Source: Candidatus Dormiibacter inghamiae (GTDB taxonomy: Bacteria; Chloroflexota; Dormibacteria; Dormibacterales; Dormibacteraceae). Taken from it: DNA of 51,043 bases. The position numbers were made by a program, and so were the translations under genes. The notes beneath the pieces are model-generated. The model did no database searches. It was not told where the DNA came from and saw nothing but the letters and a program-made list of their open reading frames with translations. Below are positions 50,682 through 51,043 of this stretch, in pieces; the first letter of the stretch is position 1; each line of letters opens with the position of its first letter. The DNA lies in NCBI GenBank assembly GCA_016464825.1, contig JAEKNQ010000056.1, forward strand, positions 1 through 51,043, read 5' to 3'.

Positions 50682-51043
50682 TGTACTGCTCAAATAGGTT
50701 ATTGACAAGAGGAGAGCCATCCTGTGGGGTTGAGGTGTCGACGCCCACCCACGCAGGAGGCTCTCTATGCCACATCGTAGAGCGATGCTCACCCCGTTTG
50801 GCCGGCTGCTCTTGGTTCAGCGAGTGTGCGAGCAGAATTGGTCGGTGCCGAGAGCCGCAGAGTCGGCTGGGGTCTCGCGGATGACCGTCTACAAGTGGCT
50901 TCGCCGCTACCAAACTGAAGGCATGGCGGGACTCGACGACCGCTCCTCGCGGCCTCGGAGCTCGCCTCGTCAGACCTCGGCCAGGGAGGTCGCGGCGGTG
51001 CTCCAGCTGCGGCGACGTCGGCGTTGGGGACCGCATCGTATCG
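50682..51043 (+). mobile_element. IS481-family insertion sequence, left part
   Basis: The transposase identity (see next entry) defines the element. Its left end is probably at TGTACTGCTC near 50682, directly after the TA flank of the MITE-like element, followed by an 85-bp leader with AGGAGGCTCTCT ahead of the ATG. The right end is outside the window. Confidence 0.6.
50767..51043 (+). CDS. IS481-family transposase, N-terminal part
   Basis: 92 codons from ATG 50767 run off the window end. The visible part is MPHRRAMLTPFGRLLLVQRV, then the helix-turn-helix SVPRAAESAGVSRMTVYKWLRRY, then EGMAGLDDRSSRPRSSPRQT and a basic helix. This is the N-terminal DNA-binding region of IS481 transposases; the DDE catalytic domain should follow beyond 51043. 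AGGAGG precedes the ATG by 6 nt. The visible frame is intact, so the element may be functional. Confidence 0.85.
   Translation, partial: MPHRRAMLTPFGRLLLVQRVCEQNWSVPRAAESAGVSRMTVYKWLRRYQTEGMAGLDDRSSRPRSSPRQTSAREVAAVLQLRRRRRWGPHRI

Overview
The window is about 51 kb of GC-rich bacterial chromosome. It is gene-dense, with short intergenic gaps, many overlapping gene pairs and frequent GTG/TTG starts. The gene mix is complex I subunits, a B12-dependent class II ribonucleotide reductase, a LigC-type ATP-dependent DNA ligase, an F420/FMN luciferase-like oxidoreductase, malate synthase, lipoate synthesis, and a FtsEX-M23-CtpA operon next to prfB-secA. Together with several promoters placed directly against start codons, this suggests a terrestrial bacterium of the Chloroflexota/Dormibacterota type, with some genes acquired from Actinobacteria. 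The lineage is inferred from gene content only.

Layout. 1-3154: end of a small dispersed repeat, then nuoM-nuoN. 3155-5708: accessory patch with a transposase remnant, an intact FAD monooxygenase, and 3' fragments of a glycosyltransferase and an alpha/beta hydrolase. 5709-12537: gamma-glutamyltransferase-like enzyme, a second repeat copy, SDR, Nudix, dCMP deaminase, rmuC, LLM oxidoreductase. 12538-18700: nrdJ with a readable promoter and DnaA-box-like sites, a sigma-70 factor, pdxH, ligC and a candidate small RNA. 18706-23085: GH63-like glycosidase, M20 peptidase, tRNA-Pro, a 29-residue membrane peptide gene, a DUF1801 gene, and a probable selenoprotein of the AhpC/PRXL2 type with an in-frame TGA and a SECIS-like hairpin. 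23059-27393: minus-strand run of a hypothetical gene, murI, cyclophilin, tatA, tatC, rph, rdgB. 27440-33788: tRNA-Leu, 3-hydroxyacyl-CoA dehydrogenase, zincin, methyltransferase, then tRNA-Cys and the lipoyl block E2-lipA-lipB, then DedA. 33844-36767: a tandem pair of paralogous small unknown genes, malate synthase, tRNA-Phe, a MITE-like element, tRNA-Val. 36768-44777: ctpA, M23 peptidase, ftsX, ftsE, prfB (programmed frameshift) and secA, all minus strand. 44940-50429: comF, DUF192, alpha/beta hydrolase, a glycosyltransferase cluster and a cyclase. 50429-51043: another MITE-like element and the start of an IS481-family insertion sequence.

The most notable observations are: (1) the TGA-containing peroxiredoxin-like gene, best read as selenocysteine; (2) two related families of about 240-bp TA-flanked elements, two of whose copies sit exactly on TAG stop codons; (3) genes whose essential N-terminus can only be reached from a CTG or another near-cognate start (rdgB, murI, probably the GT2 gene), two of them in CTGA stop/start overlaps; (4) promoters whose -10 box lies 6-10 nt from the start codon, implying leaderless or nearly leaderless mRNAs; (5) a candidate roughly 86-nt RNA with its own promoter and terminator; (6) a tandem pair of unknown paralogous genes separated by a strong terminator hairpin.
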